A stretch of DNA of 64,000 nucleotides from NCBI RefSeq assembly GCF_003590875.1, contig NZ_QYUN01000002.1:62001-126000 (forward strand). Direction: 5' to 3'. The translations under genes were made by a program, and so were the position numbers. Of this stretch, positions 33,440 through 41,910 are shown in pieces. This DNA comes from Noviherbaspirillum cavernae. Lineage in GTDB: Bacteria > Pseudomonadota > Gammaproteobacteria > Burkholderiales > Burkholderiaceae_D. Under the pieces are notes generated by a model. That model saw only the letters and a program-made list of their open reading frames with translations, ran no database searches and was not told where the DNA came from. Numbering within the stretch: position 1 is the stretch's first letter; each line of letters begins with the position of its first letter.

Positions 33440-36412
33440 ATGGCAATCAAGAGCGTCGTTGGTTCGGCAGTCGGTAGCATCAATTCGACGACAGAAGACG
33501 CGGCAACGCAGAAAAAAGCCGGAGAAGAACAAGCCGGAGAAGAACAAGCCGGCGAAGTACAAACCGGCGAAGTACAAACCGGATATACCACCGCATCGGA
33601 CGGAAGCCGGATTCCACCTCCTCCGAACAACTCGCTGCGCGATAAACTGGTGCAGCTGATCAAGCCCTCGAAGGTGATCAATCCGCCCGCCATTCGGTTC
33701 GAGGGCGACTGGCGAACTGCGGCACAGGAGATTTGCACGCACTGGATTGACAGCCAGGCGGCACATGCGCCGGACAAGGTTTCCATCCTCGCTCTGTCCC
33801 GGATGAAGGCGCTGGAATACGAGCGCAAGCATCTCGCGGAGATTCGGCCGGAGGACCGGCTCTTGCCGGGCGTCGAGAAAAAGGATTACCACAGGGAGGT
33901 CGTCCGCGCCTTTCTCGATGCGGTGGGCGAGCAGAAACCCGATGACGTGCTGAACAGCTTCAAGCTGGCCGGCACCGGCGGGCTGCACAGGCATCAGGCG
34001 ACCGTCCTGACCACCGTCGGCAATGCGGTGGGCGCGGCGACGATATTGACTCCCGACCCCATTGCCAAATCCATCCTTGCGGGTATCCGGGCGGCATTGG
34101 GTCTCGCGACTTCGCATCAGATAATCGCGTCCGGCGAACGCCGCATGCGCAACGCGCAAACCGAGGAACTGATGCCGCTCGGCCGGGCCGATGCCGCGCC
34201 CAGCGCGAAGACCGCGCCCGATTTGCTGCAGGCATCCGGCGCTGTGCTGACCGAGTTATGGGACGCGAAGAAGACCCTGACGAAAATCGAAACCGCCCGC
34301 AACGCCTTGCAGGCCGCTACTGCCGCGCGTGCCGCCCATCCCGCCGATCCGGCCCTCGCGGCGGCTGTCGGGGAAGCCAGAGGCAGGCTCGATATCGCGT
34401 TTGCCAGGGCCTGTTATCAAATCGATGTGAAATCAGCCTACAAGGCGGCTTCCGAGAGCGCTAAGGTCGAATACATCGGCAACAAGCGCTATTTCATCAG
34501 CAGCTTCGCGTCCACCGGCCTGACCACGGGAGCCGGATTGTTTGCGATCCTGACACCGATTGTGGGCGCTGCGGCGACCGGCGGCGTCAGTGCGGCTGCG
34601 GCTGCGATTGCGGCCGCAATCTACGTGGGCTACCACCTCAGCAGCGGCGCGAGCAAGGACGGCGAAGAAAAGGCGAAGCGTGCGATCGTGGCGCTGGCAA
34701 AGTCCGCCGATGTGTTCAGCGAGGACAGCGTGAAATATCACAAGGACCGTGCTGACGCGTACAGGACGTATCTGCAGGAAAAGAAGGCAATCCCTCTCGG
34801 ACTTCTGCCGCAGCAAAGAGCGCATCGCAAGGCGGAGGCAAAGGAGAGGCTGCAGGCGCGTCTGCGGGCCATCGCGGAAGCCGATGCCGGTGGCGGTGGC
34901 GCCGTACCGACCGCTCGGCAGAACTGGGAAGACTACCGCAACCATCATCGGGAAGCGGAATTGAGCGAAACCGATGCCGATCGACATGCACTTGCTGCAC
35001 GGTTCGAGAATGCACACAAGGCGGATTTTGCGTCCAAAACCATTGCGGATGCCTGGAAGGATCCGATGCGCATGCGGATGGAGACGGGGCGTCGTCTGCT
35101 GGCGGGAAAGGTCGCGCAGGCGCACAAGCGCCTCATCCGGCTGCACCGGAAGTCCCTGAAATCGTTCGGCGGCTTGTCCGTGAACCTCGCGAAAACAGAA
35201 GAGGCGAAAGCGACCATCACGGCGGAGCTGCGGCAAGGCCTGCTGGACCTGTTGAATCTGGAGCTGGCGGCACGCCGCACGAAGCAGCTTGCGGACGGAG
35301 GCGATGCCGGTGGGGCGGATCTGCGCACGCGTGCACAGGACGCCATCGCCGCGATCCAGGACGAGGATTTTCAACAGTTGTTTTGCGGCGATGCCAAGGC
35401 CCAGGTCGAGGCCGGCAAGAAGGCCAAAAAACTGACTGCGGGAGAGCTGGAACGCTACTACTGGCCCAATCTCGGCAATGCGGTGTTCCCCATCGCATTG
35501 AATACTGCGCTGATGGGGGCCGACACGGGAATCCATGCGCAAAAGGCTCAGGGCACTTATCACGGCCCGCAGTTTGCCGACTACAAGTTTGCGATGGTAC
35601 AAAACACCGGTGCGCCGGTGGGTGCGCACCAGAATGCCGGCTCTCGCGCCAAGTACCAAGGGGTCGACATGAAGGCGCTGCTCGACATCACGACGAGTGA
35701 AGGCCCGGCCGTCGCGTTGCGTGTCCGGCTGGCCGAGCATGACCCGAACCATTTCACGATGGATGCCGTTGACATGGATGCCGTGATGGCCCGTCTGCTG
35801 CAAATGGATGCCGTGCCGGATTCGATCGTGCTGACCGCTCCCGCCCCGGCAGTCGGCACGTCGGCCAGCGCAAACAAGGTCGATCTCAAGATCGATCTCG
35901 ACAAGACGGCGGCATTTCATCGCGTGCGTTACAAGAATGCTCCGGTGCAAACAAGGGTCCGGTTCAATGCGGAGCGGCTGGCAACAGGTGCGAGGCAAAT
36001 GCTGATGACGCTTGGCGGATTGCCGATGCAGCAGGTCGCGCGGAGTCGCTTGAAGACGACGCGTGACACGCTCAACCGGATGCAGACGCTGCATCCCGAA
36101 TTGCGCGGTGAACTGCGCGATGAACCACGTCCTCACGGCGAACCGGAGATTGCACATCCGCCGGCGACGACAGCAGCCACTCTCGCGGCAACCATCACTG
36201 TCGATTCAAACCTCGCATCGGCTCCCGAGCCCCGCCCGGAGATTGTGTTCCATGAAGAATCGTGGACATTGAGCGATGCAAGCGAAGAACCGCTCTTTGC
36301 CGGCATGTTTACGCAGGCCGAACTGACGGACATGTGGGCCGCCATTCTGGGCGATGATCTTGTGCTTGCTCCATTTTCGGTGACGCATCGAACGGCGGCG
36401 TCTGAAACATGA
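33440..36412 (+). CDS. Large protein of unknown family, 990 residues; effector-like layout
   Basis: No family is recognised. Visible features: a Ser/Thr-rich N-terminus without a signal peptide; pentapeptide repeats (AGEEQ, AGEVQ, TGEVQ) at residues 26-48; a Pro-rich PPPPNN break; a region with many His and Arg residues; one long hydrophobic Gly/Ala hairpin at about residues 356-400 (STGLTTGAGLFAILTPIVGA, then GGVSAAAAAIAAAIYVGYH); then Arg/Lys-rich helical segments and an acidic C-terminus. A two-helix hydrophobic hairpin in a big soluble protein with a disordered N-terminus is a layout seen in secreted effectors (type III, or type VI pore-formers). No secretion genes or immunity gene are adjacent. 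The start has a GGCGGC-type upstream site only. GC is ordinary for the window. Confidence 0.6.
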   Translation: MAIKSVVGSAVGSINSTTEDAATQKKAGEEQAGEEQAGEVQTGEVQTGYTTASDGSRIPPPPNNSLRDKLVQLIKPSKVINPPAIRFEGDWRTAAQEICTHWIDSQAAHAPDKVSILALSRMKALEYERKHLAEIRPEDRLLPGVEKKDYHREVVRAFLDAVGEQKPDDVLNSFKLAGTGGLHRHQATVLTTVGNAVGAATILTPDPIAKSILAGIRAALGLATSHQIIASGERRMRNAQTEELMPLGRADAAPSAKTAPDLLQASGAVLTELWDAKKTLTKIETARNALQAATAARAAHPADPALAAAVGEARGRLDIAFARACYQIDVKSAYKAASESAKVEYIGNKRYFISSFASTGLTTGAGLFAILTPIVGAAATGGVSAAAAAIAAAIYVGYHLSSGASKDGEEKAKRAIVALAKSADVFSEDSVKYHKDRADAYRTYLQEKKAIPLGLLPQQRAHRKAEAKERLQARLRAIAEADAGGGGAVPTARQNWEDYRNHHREAELSETDADRHALAARFENAHKADFASKTIADAWKDPMRMRMETGRRLLAGKVAQAHKRLIRLHRKSLKSFGGLSVNLAKTEEAKATITAELRQGLLDLLNLELAARRTKQLADGGDAGGADLRTRAQDAIAAIQDEDFQQLFCGDAKAQVEAGKKAKKLTAGELERYYWPNLGNAVFPIALNTALMGADTGIHAQKAQGTYHGPQFADYKFAMVQNTGAPVGAHQNAGSRAKYQGVDMKALLDITTSEGPAVALRVRLAEHDPNHFTMDAVDMDAVMARLLQMDAVPDSIVLTAPAPAVGTSASANKVDLKIDLDKTAAFHRVRYKNAPVQTRVRFNAERLATGARQMLMTLGGLPMQQVARSRLKTTRDTLNRMQTLHPELRGELRDEPRPHGEPEIAHPPATTAATLAATITVDSNLASAPEPRPEIVFHEESWTLSDASEEPLFAGMFTQAELTDMWAAILGDDLVLAPFSVTHRTAASET
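33516..33582 (+). repeat. 15-bp tandem repeat, about 4.5 copies, inside the 990-residue gene
   Basis: Units AAGCCGGAGAAGAAC (twice), AAGCCGGCGAAGTAC, AAACCGGCGAAGTAC and a partial AAACCGG. The length is a multiple of three, so copy changes would keep frame and alter only the number of AGEEQ-type pentapeptides. Confidence 0.92.
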
Positions 36413-36560
36413 TCAGGAGCCGTACATCGGCATTCTTTGCCGAACGGCAATTCGAAAGATGGATGCGCAAGGGCAATCCTTGCCATGCCGAGGATTGATT
36501 TTCGGCACCTGCGCCCCCATCATGATGAGGTCTCAGGTCAACCATCATCAAACCTCCGCC

Positions 36561-37574
36561 ATGCCCGATCAAAAACAATTCAACGTCCCCGGCATCGCGT
36601 CCTATCTCCTCGCCGCCGCGGCACTGATCATCGTCCTGCATTTCGGACTGCTGGCGGCGCTGTTCTCGGGCTTGCTGGTGTATGCGCTGGTGCACATGCT
36701 CACTCCTGTAATGGGCGGCAACATCAGCGATCATCGCGCCCGGATGATCGCGGTCGCGATCATCGGCTCGCTGGTCATCGCGCTGCTGTCAGTCTCGGTA
36801 TGGGGCGCGGTGGTTTTCTTTCAGAGCGATGCCGGCAGTCTGCAGGGGTTGATGCGCAAGCTGGCCGATATCATCGAGGAGTCGCGCGACCAGATGCCGC
36901 CATGGATGATGGAGCATGTGCCGGAGCGGGCCGATGCGATCGGGGAAATGATTACCGCGTGGCTACGCGCGCATGCGGTGCATGCGCAGGCCATCGGCCA
37001 GATGGCGGGGCGCACGATCGCCCACCTGCTGGTGGGGATGGTGATCGGCGCGATGGCGGCGCTGCACGATGCGGCCAATGCGCCCAACTACCGGCCGCTG
37101 GCGGCGGCCCTGCATGCGCGTCTGGTCAATCTGCACGATGCGTTCCGCCGCATCGTGTTCGCGCAGGTGCGCATCGCCGGCATCAATGCGATTTTCACCG
37201 GCATCTACCTGGTGGTCGTGCTGCCCCTTGCGGGCGTGCATCTGCCGCTGACCAAGAGCATGATCGCGGTCACCTTCTTCGCCGGCCTGCTGCCGGTCAT
37301 CGGCAACCTGATCTCGAACAGCGTGATCGTGATCGTCGGCCTGTCCCACTCGCTCGGGATCGCGATGGCGTCGCTCGTGTTCCTGATCGTGATCCACAAG
37401 CTCGAGTATTTCCTGAACGCGAAAATCATCGGCACCCGCATCAACGCGCATGCGTGGGAATTGCTGGCGGCGATGCTGGCGATGGAAGCGGTCTTCGGCC
37501 TGCCGGGCATCATTGCCGCGCCGGTGTTCTATGCGTATGCGAAACAGGAGTTGAGCGACCGCGGGCTGGTGTAG
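36561..37574 (+). CDS. AI-2E/PerM-family transporter
   Basis: About 337 residues from ATG 36561 (MPDQKQFNVPGIASY); the frame is open to 36459 but the added residues do not look coding. It is polytopic, with the PerM pattern of N-terminal helix pairs (LLAAAALIIVLHFGLLAALF), a central helix-rich cytosolic-type segment (RKLADIIEESRDQMPPWM), then GVHLPLTKSMIAVTFFAGLL and PVIGNLISNSVIV, and a C-terminal LVFLIVIHKLEYFLNAKIIG segment. Members export or exchange diverse small molecules (AI-2, Na+/H+); the substrate is not predictable. No clear ribosome site supports the chosen start. Confidence 0.82.
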   Translation: MPDQKQFNVPGIASYLLAAAALIIVLHFGLLAALFSGLLVYALVHMLTPVMGGNISDHRARMIAVAIIGSLVIALLSVSVWGAVVFFQSDAGSLQGLMRKLADIIEESRDQMPPWMMEHVPERADAIGEMITAWLRAHAVHAQAIGQMAGRTIAHLLVGMVIGAMAALHDAANAPNYRPLAAALHARLVNLHDAFRRIVFAQVRIAGINAIFTGIYLVVVLPLAGVHLPLTKSMIAVTFFAGLLPVIGNLISNSVIVIVGLSHSLGIAMASLVFLIVIHKLEYFLNAKIIGTRINAHAWELLAAMLAMEAVFGLPGIIAAPVFYAYAKQELSDRGLV

Positions 37575-37726
37575 CGGGTCGGGCGGCATCCCGGGGTGAT
37601 GGTCATTCCATTGCCGGGAGGCGTGATGGTGATTCCGGGAGTGGCGGAGATTCCTCGCAGGCGTTCGGAATGACAGGGTAAACCGAATCGATGACAGGAC
37701 AGGGTGCCGGCGCATGCGCCGGTTTC

Positions 37727-38653
37727 TCACCCGCCGGCCAGCGACTGCACCGCCACCCGCGCTGCCGCCAGATCCCATGCCGCATGGCCCACCGTTTTCA
37801 GCACCGGCGCGACGCCGCTCTGAGGCATGCCGTGCGCGACGACGCTCGACAGGTCGCGCACCTTGTCCCACGCGATCTTCGCCTGAATCAGGTCGCCCGC
37901 TTCATGCTGCGCGCCGGCGATGTGATCGACCACGATCTGCCGCGCATGCAGCAGTTCGGGCGGAAACTCCACCATGTCGGGCTTGAACGCGCCGACGCCG
38001 ACGGCGAGCGTGGTCGCCGGCAGCTGCGCCGGAATCACCGGCGACTTCGCGGTCGTCAGCGCGACCACCACATCGGCGCTCGCGCATTCGCGCGCCAGGT
38101 CGGCGCTTGCAACCGGCCGCACCTTCAGTGCCGGATGGCGCTTCGACAACGCATCGCAAAACGGCTGTGCCTTCGCGGCGTCGCGGCTGGCAATGCGGAG
38201 GTCGGTGATGCCGAAGAATTCCGCCAGCGCATCCGCGTGCGCGGCGGCCTGCACGCCGGTGCCGATCAGGATCGCCGATGCGGGCGCGGCCGGCGCGAGT
38301 TGTTGAATGCCGAGCAGCGTCACTGCCGCCGTGCGTCTGGCGGTGACGGTGGGGCCGTCGAGCAGCGCGCGCCGCCGTCCGGTCGCGGTGTCGAACACGA
38401 CCACTTCGCCCTGGATGACGGGCAGGCTGTGTTGCGCATTGTTGTTGTGCACCGTGATGAGCTTGGTCACGCCGATATCCGCGCCGAGCGCGGGCATGCA
38501 CAGCAGCACGCTGGCGGCGTCGATCGTGACCACCATGCGATCCGGCGCATGGATCTCGCCGCTGGCCAATTGCCGCGCCGCTTCGGCGACCGCCGGCACG
38601 AGTTTGGCGTAGGGCAGGGCTTGCGCGGTCTGGGTCGGATTCAGGATTTGCAT
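37727..38653 (-). CDS. Ornithine cyclodeaminase / mu-crystallin family protein
   Basis: A 308-residue NAD(P)-dependent enzyme. N-terminal VTIDAASVLLCMPALGADIG and KLITVHNNNAQHSLPVIQGE build the substrate region. The Rossmann domain shows ILIGTGVQAAAHADAL, and DVVVALTTAKSPVI lies at the nucleotide edge. Family members act as ornithine cyclodeaminase, ketimine reductase or delta-1-pyrroline-2-carboxylate reductase. The missing ornithine cyclodeaminase hallmark residues cannot be judged by eye. The gene stands alone. Confidence 0.85.
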   Translation of the reverse strand: MQILNPTQTAQALPYAKLVPAVAEAARQLASGEIHAPDRMVVTIDAASVLLCMPALGADIGVTKLITVHNNNAQHSLPVIQGEVVVFDTATGRRRALLDGPTVTARRTAAVTLLGIQQLAPAAPASAILIGTGVQAAAHADALAEFFGITDLRIASRDAAKAQPFCDALSKRHPALKVRPVASADLARECASADVVVALTTAKSPVIPAQLPATTLAVGVGAFKPDMVEFPPELLHARQIVVDHIAGAQHEAGDLIQAKIAWDKVRDLSSVVAHGMPQSGVAPVLKTVGHAAWDLAAARVAVQSLAGG

Positions 38654-38945
38654 GGGGTGCTCGCAGAGTGGTCAGTTGCCTGGGTGAGGGGGAGAATCGT
38701 GCACGCGCTCTTTCAAGAAACGGGATGGCAGCGGGGCTGGTGTCCTGGCGTCAAACCCATCCCCATCCCGCCCTTCCCCTTGAAGGAGAGTGCGTTGCGC
38801 GCTTGGCGTGTCCATTTTATGTGCAATCGGAAAATTGCGGTTCTCCATCATGGAGCCTGCGATGTGCCCGCAAGATGACATCGCCTTGAATGCTCGCGCA
38901 CCAAGGCGAACTCGCGACAGAATCGAGGCCGACCTGCGATCCACT

Positions 38946-39266
38946 CTACCCGGCCTTCTTGACCCAGGCGCTGCACCAGCCCTTGGCTGCCACGCCCTTG
39001 CCGCCGAAGATCGTGCATGGCGCGATCGTGCCGGCTTCCTGCGCGGTCTGGTAGAACTGGCAGTTGCTGCAGGTCTGGGTGTTGTCGTGCTTCGGGAATT
39101 TCTTCTTGTCGACCGTGGTGGTCTCGTCCGTGTAGGCGAGGCTGACGGCCTGGGCGTCTTTCGGATCGATCTTCTGCAATGCGCCGAAGGCATGCAATGG
39201 AATGCCCGCGGCGGAGGCGGCGGTAACGGCCGAGATGGTCAGCAATATGACGCGACGCTTGTGCAT
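38946..39266 (-). CDS. High-potential iron-sulfur protein (HiPIP)
   Basis: A 106-residue exported protein. The N-terminus MHKRRVILLTISAVTAASAA has a twin-Arg and hydrophobic run and is probably Tat-exported like other HiPIPs. The mature part has four cysteines in the HiPIP spacing: CSNCQFYQ, then APCTIFGGKGVAAKGWCSAW. It binds one 4Fe-4S cluster and carries electrons in the periplasm between respiratory enzymes. It follows a dihaem cytochrome c and a GMC oxidoreductase in one direction, so it may be an electron carrier of that system. Confidence 0.92.
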   Translation of the reverse strand: MHKRRVILLTISAVTAASAAGIPLHAFGALQKIDPKDAQAVSLAYTDETTTVDKKKFPKHDNTQTCSNCQFYQTAQEAGTIAPCTIFGGKGVAAKGWCSAWVKKAG

Positions 39267-39308
39267 GTGGTGCTCCTTTGTGCGAATGCGCGCCCTGTCA
39301 GGCGATTG

Positions 39309-40130
39309 TTATTGCGTGCCTCCCTTTTTGGAACCGGCGGCGCCGCCTTTCTGCGTGCCTGACGCCGACCCCGGGGCGGGCTGCGCGGCGTAATACGCCG
39401 CCAGCGCCGCGATGTCGCTGTCGGACAGGCGCTTGGCGATGATGTTCATCTGCTGGCTGGGGTCGGTGCTGCGCGTGCCGTTTTTCCAGGCGGTCAGCGA
39501 GGCGACGAGGTAGCCATGGTGCTGGCCCGCGAGATACGGATAGCCGGGCGGCTCGCCCGTGCCGCCGGGGCCGTGGCAGTTGACGCAGCCTTGCACGCCG
39601 ATCTTGTCGTCGCCCACCGTGGCCAGCTGCTGCCCGCGCTTCGGCACTGGCGCCGGCGCGGGCGTGGATGGCGGCTGCAAGCCCGCGTAATACGCCGCGA
39701 CCGCGTTGATCTGCTGCTCGTCGAGCGCCTTGGCGATCGGCGCCATCACGGCATTGTCGCGGCGGCCGTCGGCATAGCTCTTGATCTGTCGCGCGAGATA
39801 GGTCTGCGACTGCCCCGCGATGCGCGGGAAGTTGGCGGCCGCGTTGCCTTCGCCCTGCGCGCCGTGGCAGCTTGCGCAGGCCGCCACGCCGTTCGGCGCG
39901 CCGCTGTTGGCGATCTGCATGCCGGCATTGCCACCGGCGGGTGCGGCCGGGGGCGGCGTCTGCGCCCAGAGCGCCGGTGCGCACAGAACGGCGATGGCGG
40001 GAATAAGAGCGTCTAACAAAATGAAGCGAAGCGATTCTGAGTAGACGCGTCGCCGCAGACAGTACGACTGTACGGCAAGGCGGCGCAACGCCCTCAGAAT
40101 CATTTTGTTAGACGCTCTAAGGGTTCTCAT
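39309..40130 (-). CDS. Dihaem c4-type cytochrome with an in-frame element insertion in its signal peptide
   Basis: A 273-residue protein if started at ATG 40130 (GAGG 7 nt upstream, 8 bp after the GMC stop). Haem motifs are CASCH (residues 85-89) and CVNCH, each followed by a GxG-rich stretch, with distal Met candidates: a two-domain cytochrome c4 layout. Residues 5-42 are encoded by the 111-bp inverted-repeat element plus its 3-bp target duplication. Removing them joins MRTL to IPAIAVLCAPALWAQ, a normal signal peptide. The insertion keeps frame and has no stop, so a protein with a 38-residue extended N-region could still be made. Another start is the Met at position 10 inside the element. 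It is the probable electron acceptor of the GMC oxidoreductase. Confidence 0.88.
   Translation of the reverse strand: MRTLRASNKMILRALRRLAVQSYCLRRRVYSESLRFILLDALIPAIAVLCAPALWAQTPPPAAPAGGNAGMQIANSGAPNGVAACASCHGAQGEGNAAANFPRIAGQSQTYLARQIKSYADGRRDNAVMAPIAKALDEQQINAVAAYYAGLQPPSTPAPAPVPKRGQQLATVGDDKIGVQGCVNCHGPGGTGEPPGYPYLAGQHHGYLVASLTAWKNGTRSTDPSQQMNIIAKRLSDSDIAALAAYYAAQPAPGSASGTQKGGAAGSKKGGTQ
40007..40117. mobile_element. 111-bp MITE-like element with perfect terminal inverted repeats
   Basis: Left end GAGCGTCTAACAAAATGA (40007-40024) and right end TCATTTTGTTAGACGCTC (40100-40117) are exact reverse complements. It is flanked by TAA on both sides (40004-40006 and 40118-40120), a 3-bp target duplication. 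The interior is GC-rich with no gene and a near-palindrome around AGTACGACTGTACGG. It is non-autonomous; a transposase source is not in the window. Confidence 0.92.
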
Positions 40131-40138
40131 ACGCTGCC

Positions 40139-41908
40139 TCATGTGCGCACCAGCGGGCCGGGGGATTTCAGATACTGCTTCACGATCGCGTCCGTCGCCC
40201 AGTACGCGAGCGCACCGAGGGTGCCGGTCGGGTTGTAGGAAGCATTCTGCGGAAAGTTCGAAGCGCCGATCACGAACACGTTGTGCACGTCCCAGCATTG
40301 CAGGTAGCGGTTCACGACGCTGGTGTTCGGGTCGGTACCCATCACGGTGCCGCCGGTGTTGTGCGTGGTCTGGTATTGCGTGACGGTATAGGGGCCCTTG
40401 CGGCCCGCGCCCGCGACCTGCTGGCCGCCCATGGCCTTGCCGATTTCCAGCGCCTTTTGCGTGATGAAGGCCGACATCTTCAGATCGTTTTCCGGGAAGT
40501 CGAAGGTCATGCGCAAGAGCGGCTTGCCCCATGCATCCTTGTAGGTCGGATCGAGATCGAGATAGTTGCTCTTCGTCGCCACCGAGCTGCCGTGGACGTT
40601 CAGCACCGAGGTATGGTTGTAGTGCCGCACCACGGCCTTCTTCCATTCGGCACCCCATGCGGGCGTGCCGGGCGGGGTCGGATGGAATTCGATCGGCCTG
40701 CCGTGCGACATCACCTCGCCGACATACGCGCCGCCGACGAAACCGTGCGGTCCGTGATCGAAGTTGTCGCTGACGAAGTCGGCGATCACCGTGCCGTTCG
40801 CGCCGGAGCGCATGAAGGGATTGATGTTGATCTTGCTGTCGAAGAAGATCTGCACTGAACTCATGGTCTGGTAGGCGTAATTGCGGCCGACCACGCCTTG
40901 CCCGGTCTGCGGATCGTAGGGCTTGCCGATGCCGGACAGCAGCAGCAGGCGCACATTGTTGAGCGCGAATGCGCCGACGATGACCAGCCGCGCCGGCTGC
41001 ACGAATTCGTGCCCGCTCCCGTCTGCGTAGGTCACGCCGGTGGCCTGCTTGCGGCTGCTGTCGAGATTGATGCGCAATACCTGCGCCTGCGAGCGCAGCG
41101 TGAAGTTCTTGTCGCGCAACAGGACCGGCAGCAGCACGGTCTGCGGCGACGACTTGGCGTAATGCTCGCAGCCATAGCGTTCGCAGAAGCCGCAGAACAT
41201 GCAGGTGTTCAGCGTCAGACCTTCCGGATTCGTGTACGGCTGGCTCAGGTTGGCCGAGGGCTGCGGGTAAGGGTGATAGCCGAGGCCGGCCGCCGCCTTG
41301 CGGAACAGTGCCGAGCCGTAAGGCTCCTTCATCGGCGGCGTCGGATACTCGCGCGCGCGCGGATCCTCGAAGGGATTGCCGCCGTCGATCTTCTGACCTT
41401 TCAGGTTGCCGGCCTTGCCGCTGATGCCGAGCAGGTACTCGAAGCGGTCGAAATACGGTTCCAGTTCCGCCGCCGTCACGCCCCAATCCTGGATTGTCAC
41501 TTCGTCGGCAAGGAAGTTCTTGCCGTAGCGTTCGACCGTGTGCGAACGCATCTTGAAATCCGATTCCTGGAAGCGGTAGGTTTGACCGTTCCAGTGCACT
41601 GCTGCGCCGCCCAGTCCCGTACCTGGAAGAAAGCTTTCCCAGCGCCGGATCGGCAATGCGACCTGCCGACTGTTGTTGCGAAAGGTGACGGCTTCGCGCG
41701 TATTGTCCTGCATCATCGCCTTGCGCACCGAGTAGCGCAGTTCGTCATGAATCTGCGGTCCCTGAAAATCCGGCACCGTGAAGCGCGGCTCGCCGCGTTC
41801 CAGTCCCACCACCCGCAAGCCCGCACGCGTCAGTTCGCGACCCAGCATGGCACCGACCAGGCCCACGCCCACCAGCACCGCATCCACTTCCGGCAGTCGG
41901 GTTGCCAT
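40139..41908 (-). CDS. GMC-family FAD-dependent oxidoreductase, large subunit
   Basis: A 589-residue enzyme. The N-terminal FAD-binding motif is AVLVGVGLVGAMLGRELTRA, followed by the flavin contact LPGTGLGGAAVHWNGQ and a Cys-rich segment CMFCGFCERYGCEHYAKSSP, typical of gluconate/sorbitol/glucose dehydrogenase large subunits. The C-terminal GMC active site includes the TTHNTGGTVMG and NPTGTLGALAYW segments. It oxidises a polyol, sugar or sugar acid in the periplasm and passes electrons to the cytochrome c encoded next. Export probably rides on the Tat signal of its small subunit. The start ATG is 2 nt after the small-subunit stop. Confidence 0.9.
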   Translation of the reverse strand: MATRLPEVDAVLVGVGLVGAMLGRELTRAGLRVVGLERGEPRFTVPDFQGPQIHDELRYSVRKAMMQDNTREAVTFRNNSRQVALPIRRWESFLPGTGLGGAAVHWNGQTYRFQESDFKMRSHTVERYGKNFLADEVTIQDWGVTAAELEPYFDRFEYLLGISGKAGNLKGQKIDGGNPFEDPRAREYPTPPMKEPYGSALFRKAAAGLGYHPYPQPSANLSQPYTNPEGLTLNTCMFCGFCERYGCEHYAKSSPQTVLLPVLLRDKNFTLRSQAQVLRINLDSSRKQATGVTYADGSGHEFVQPARLVIVGAFALNNVRLLLLSGIGKPYDPQTGQGVVGRNYAYQTMSSVQIFFDSKININPFMRSGANGTVIADFVSDNFDHGPHGFVGGAYVGEVMSHGRPIEFHPTPPGTPAWGAEWKKAVVRHYNHTSVLNVHGSSVATKSNYLDLDPTYKDAWGKPLLRMTFDFPENDLKMSAFITQKALEIGKAMGGQQVAGAGRKGPYTVTQYQTTHNTGGTVMGTDPNTSVVNRYLQCWDVHNVFVIGASNFPQNASYNPTGTLGALAYWATDAIVKQYLKSPGPLVRT

Positions 41909-41910
41909 GG

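Noticed and set aside
37600..37690. Possible REP-like repeat in the spacer after the PerM gene (GGAATGACAGGG)
   Set aside because: Only one copy is seen here and there is no clear hairpin; a genome count would be needed.
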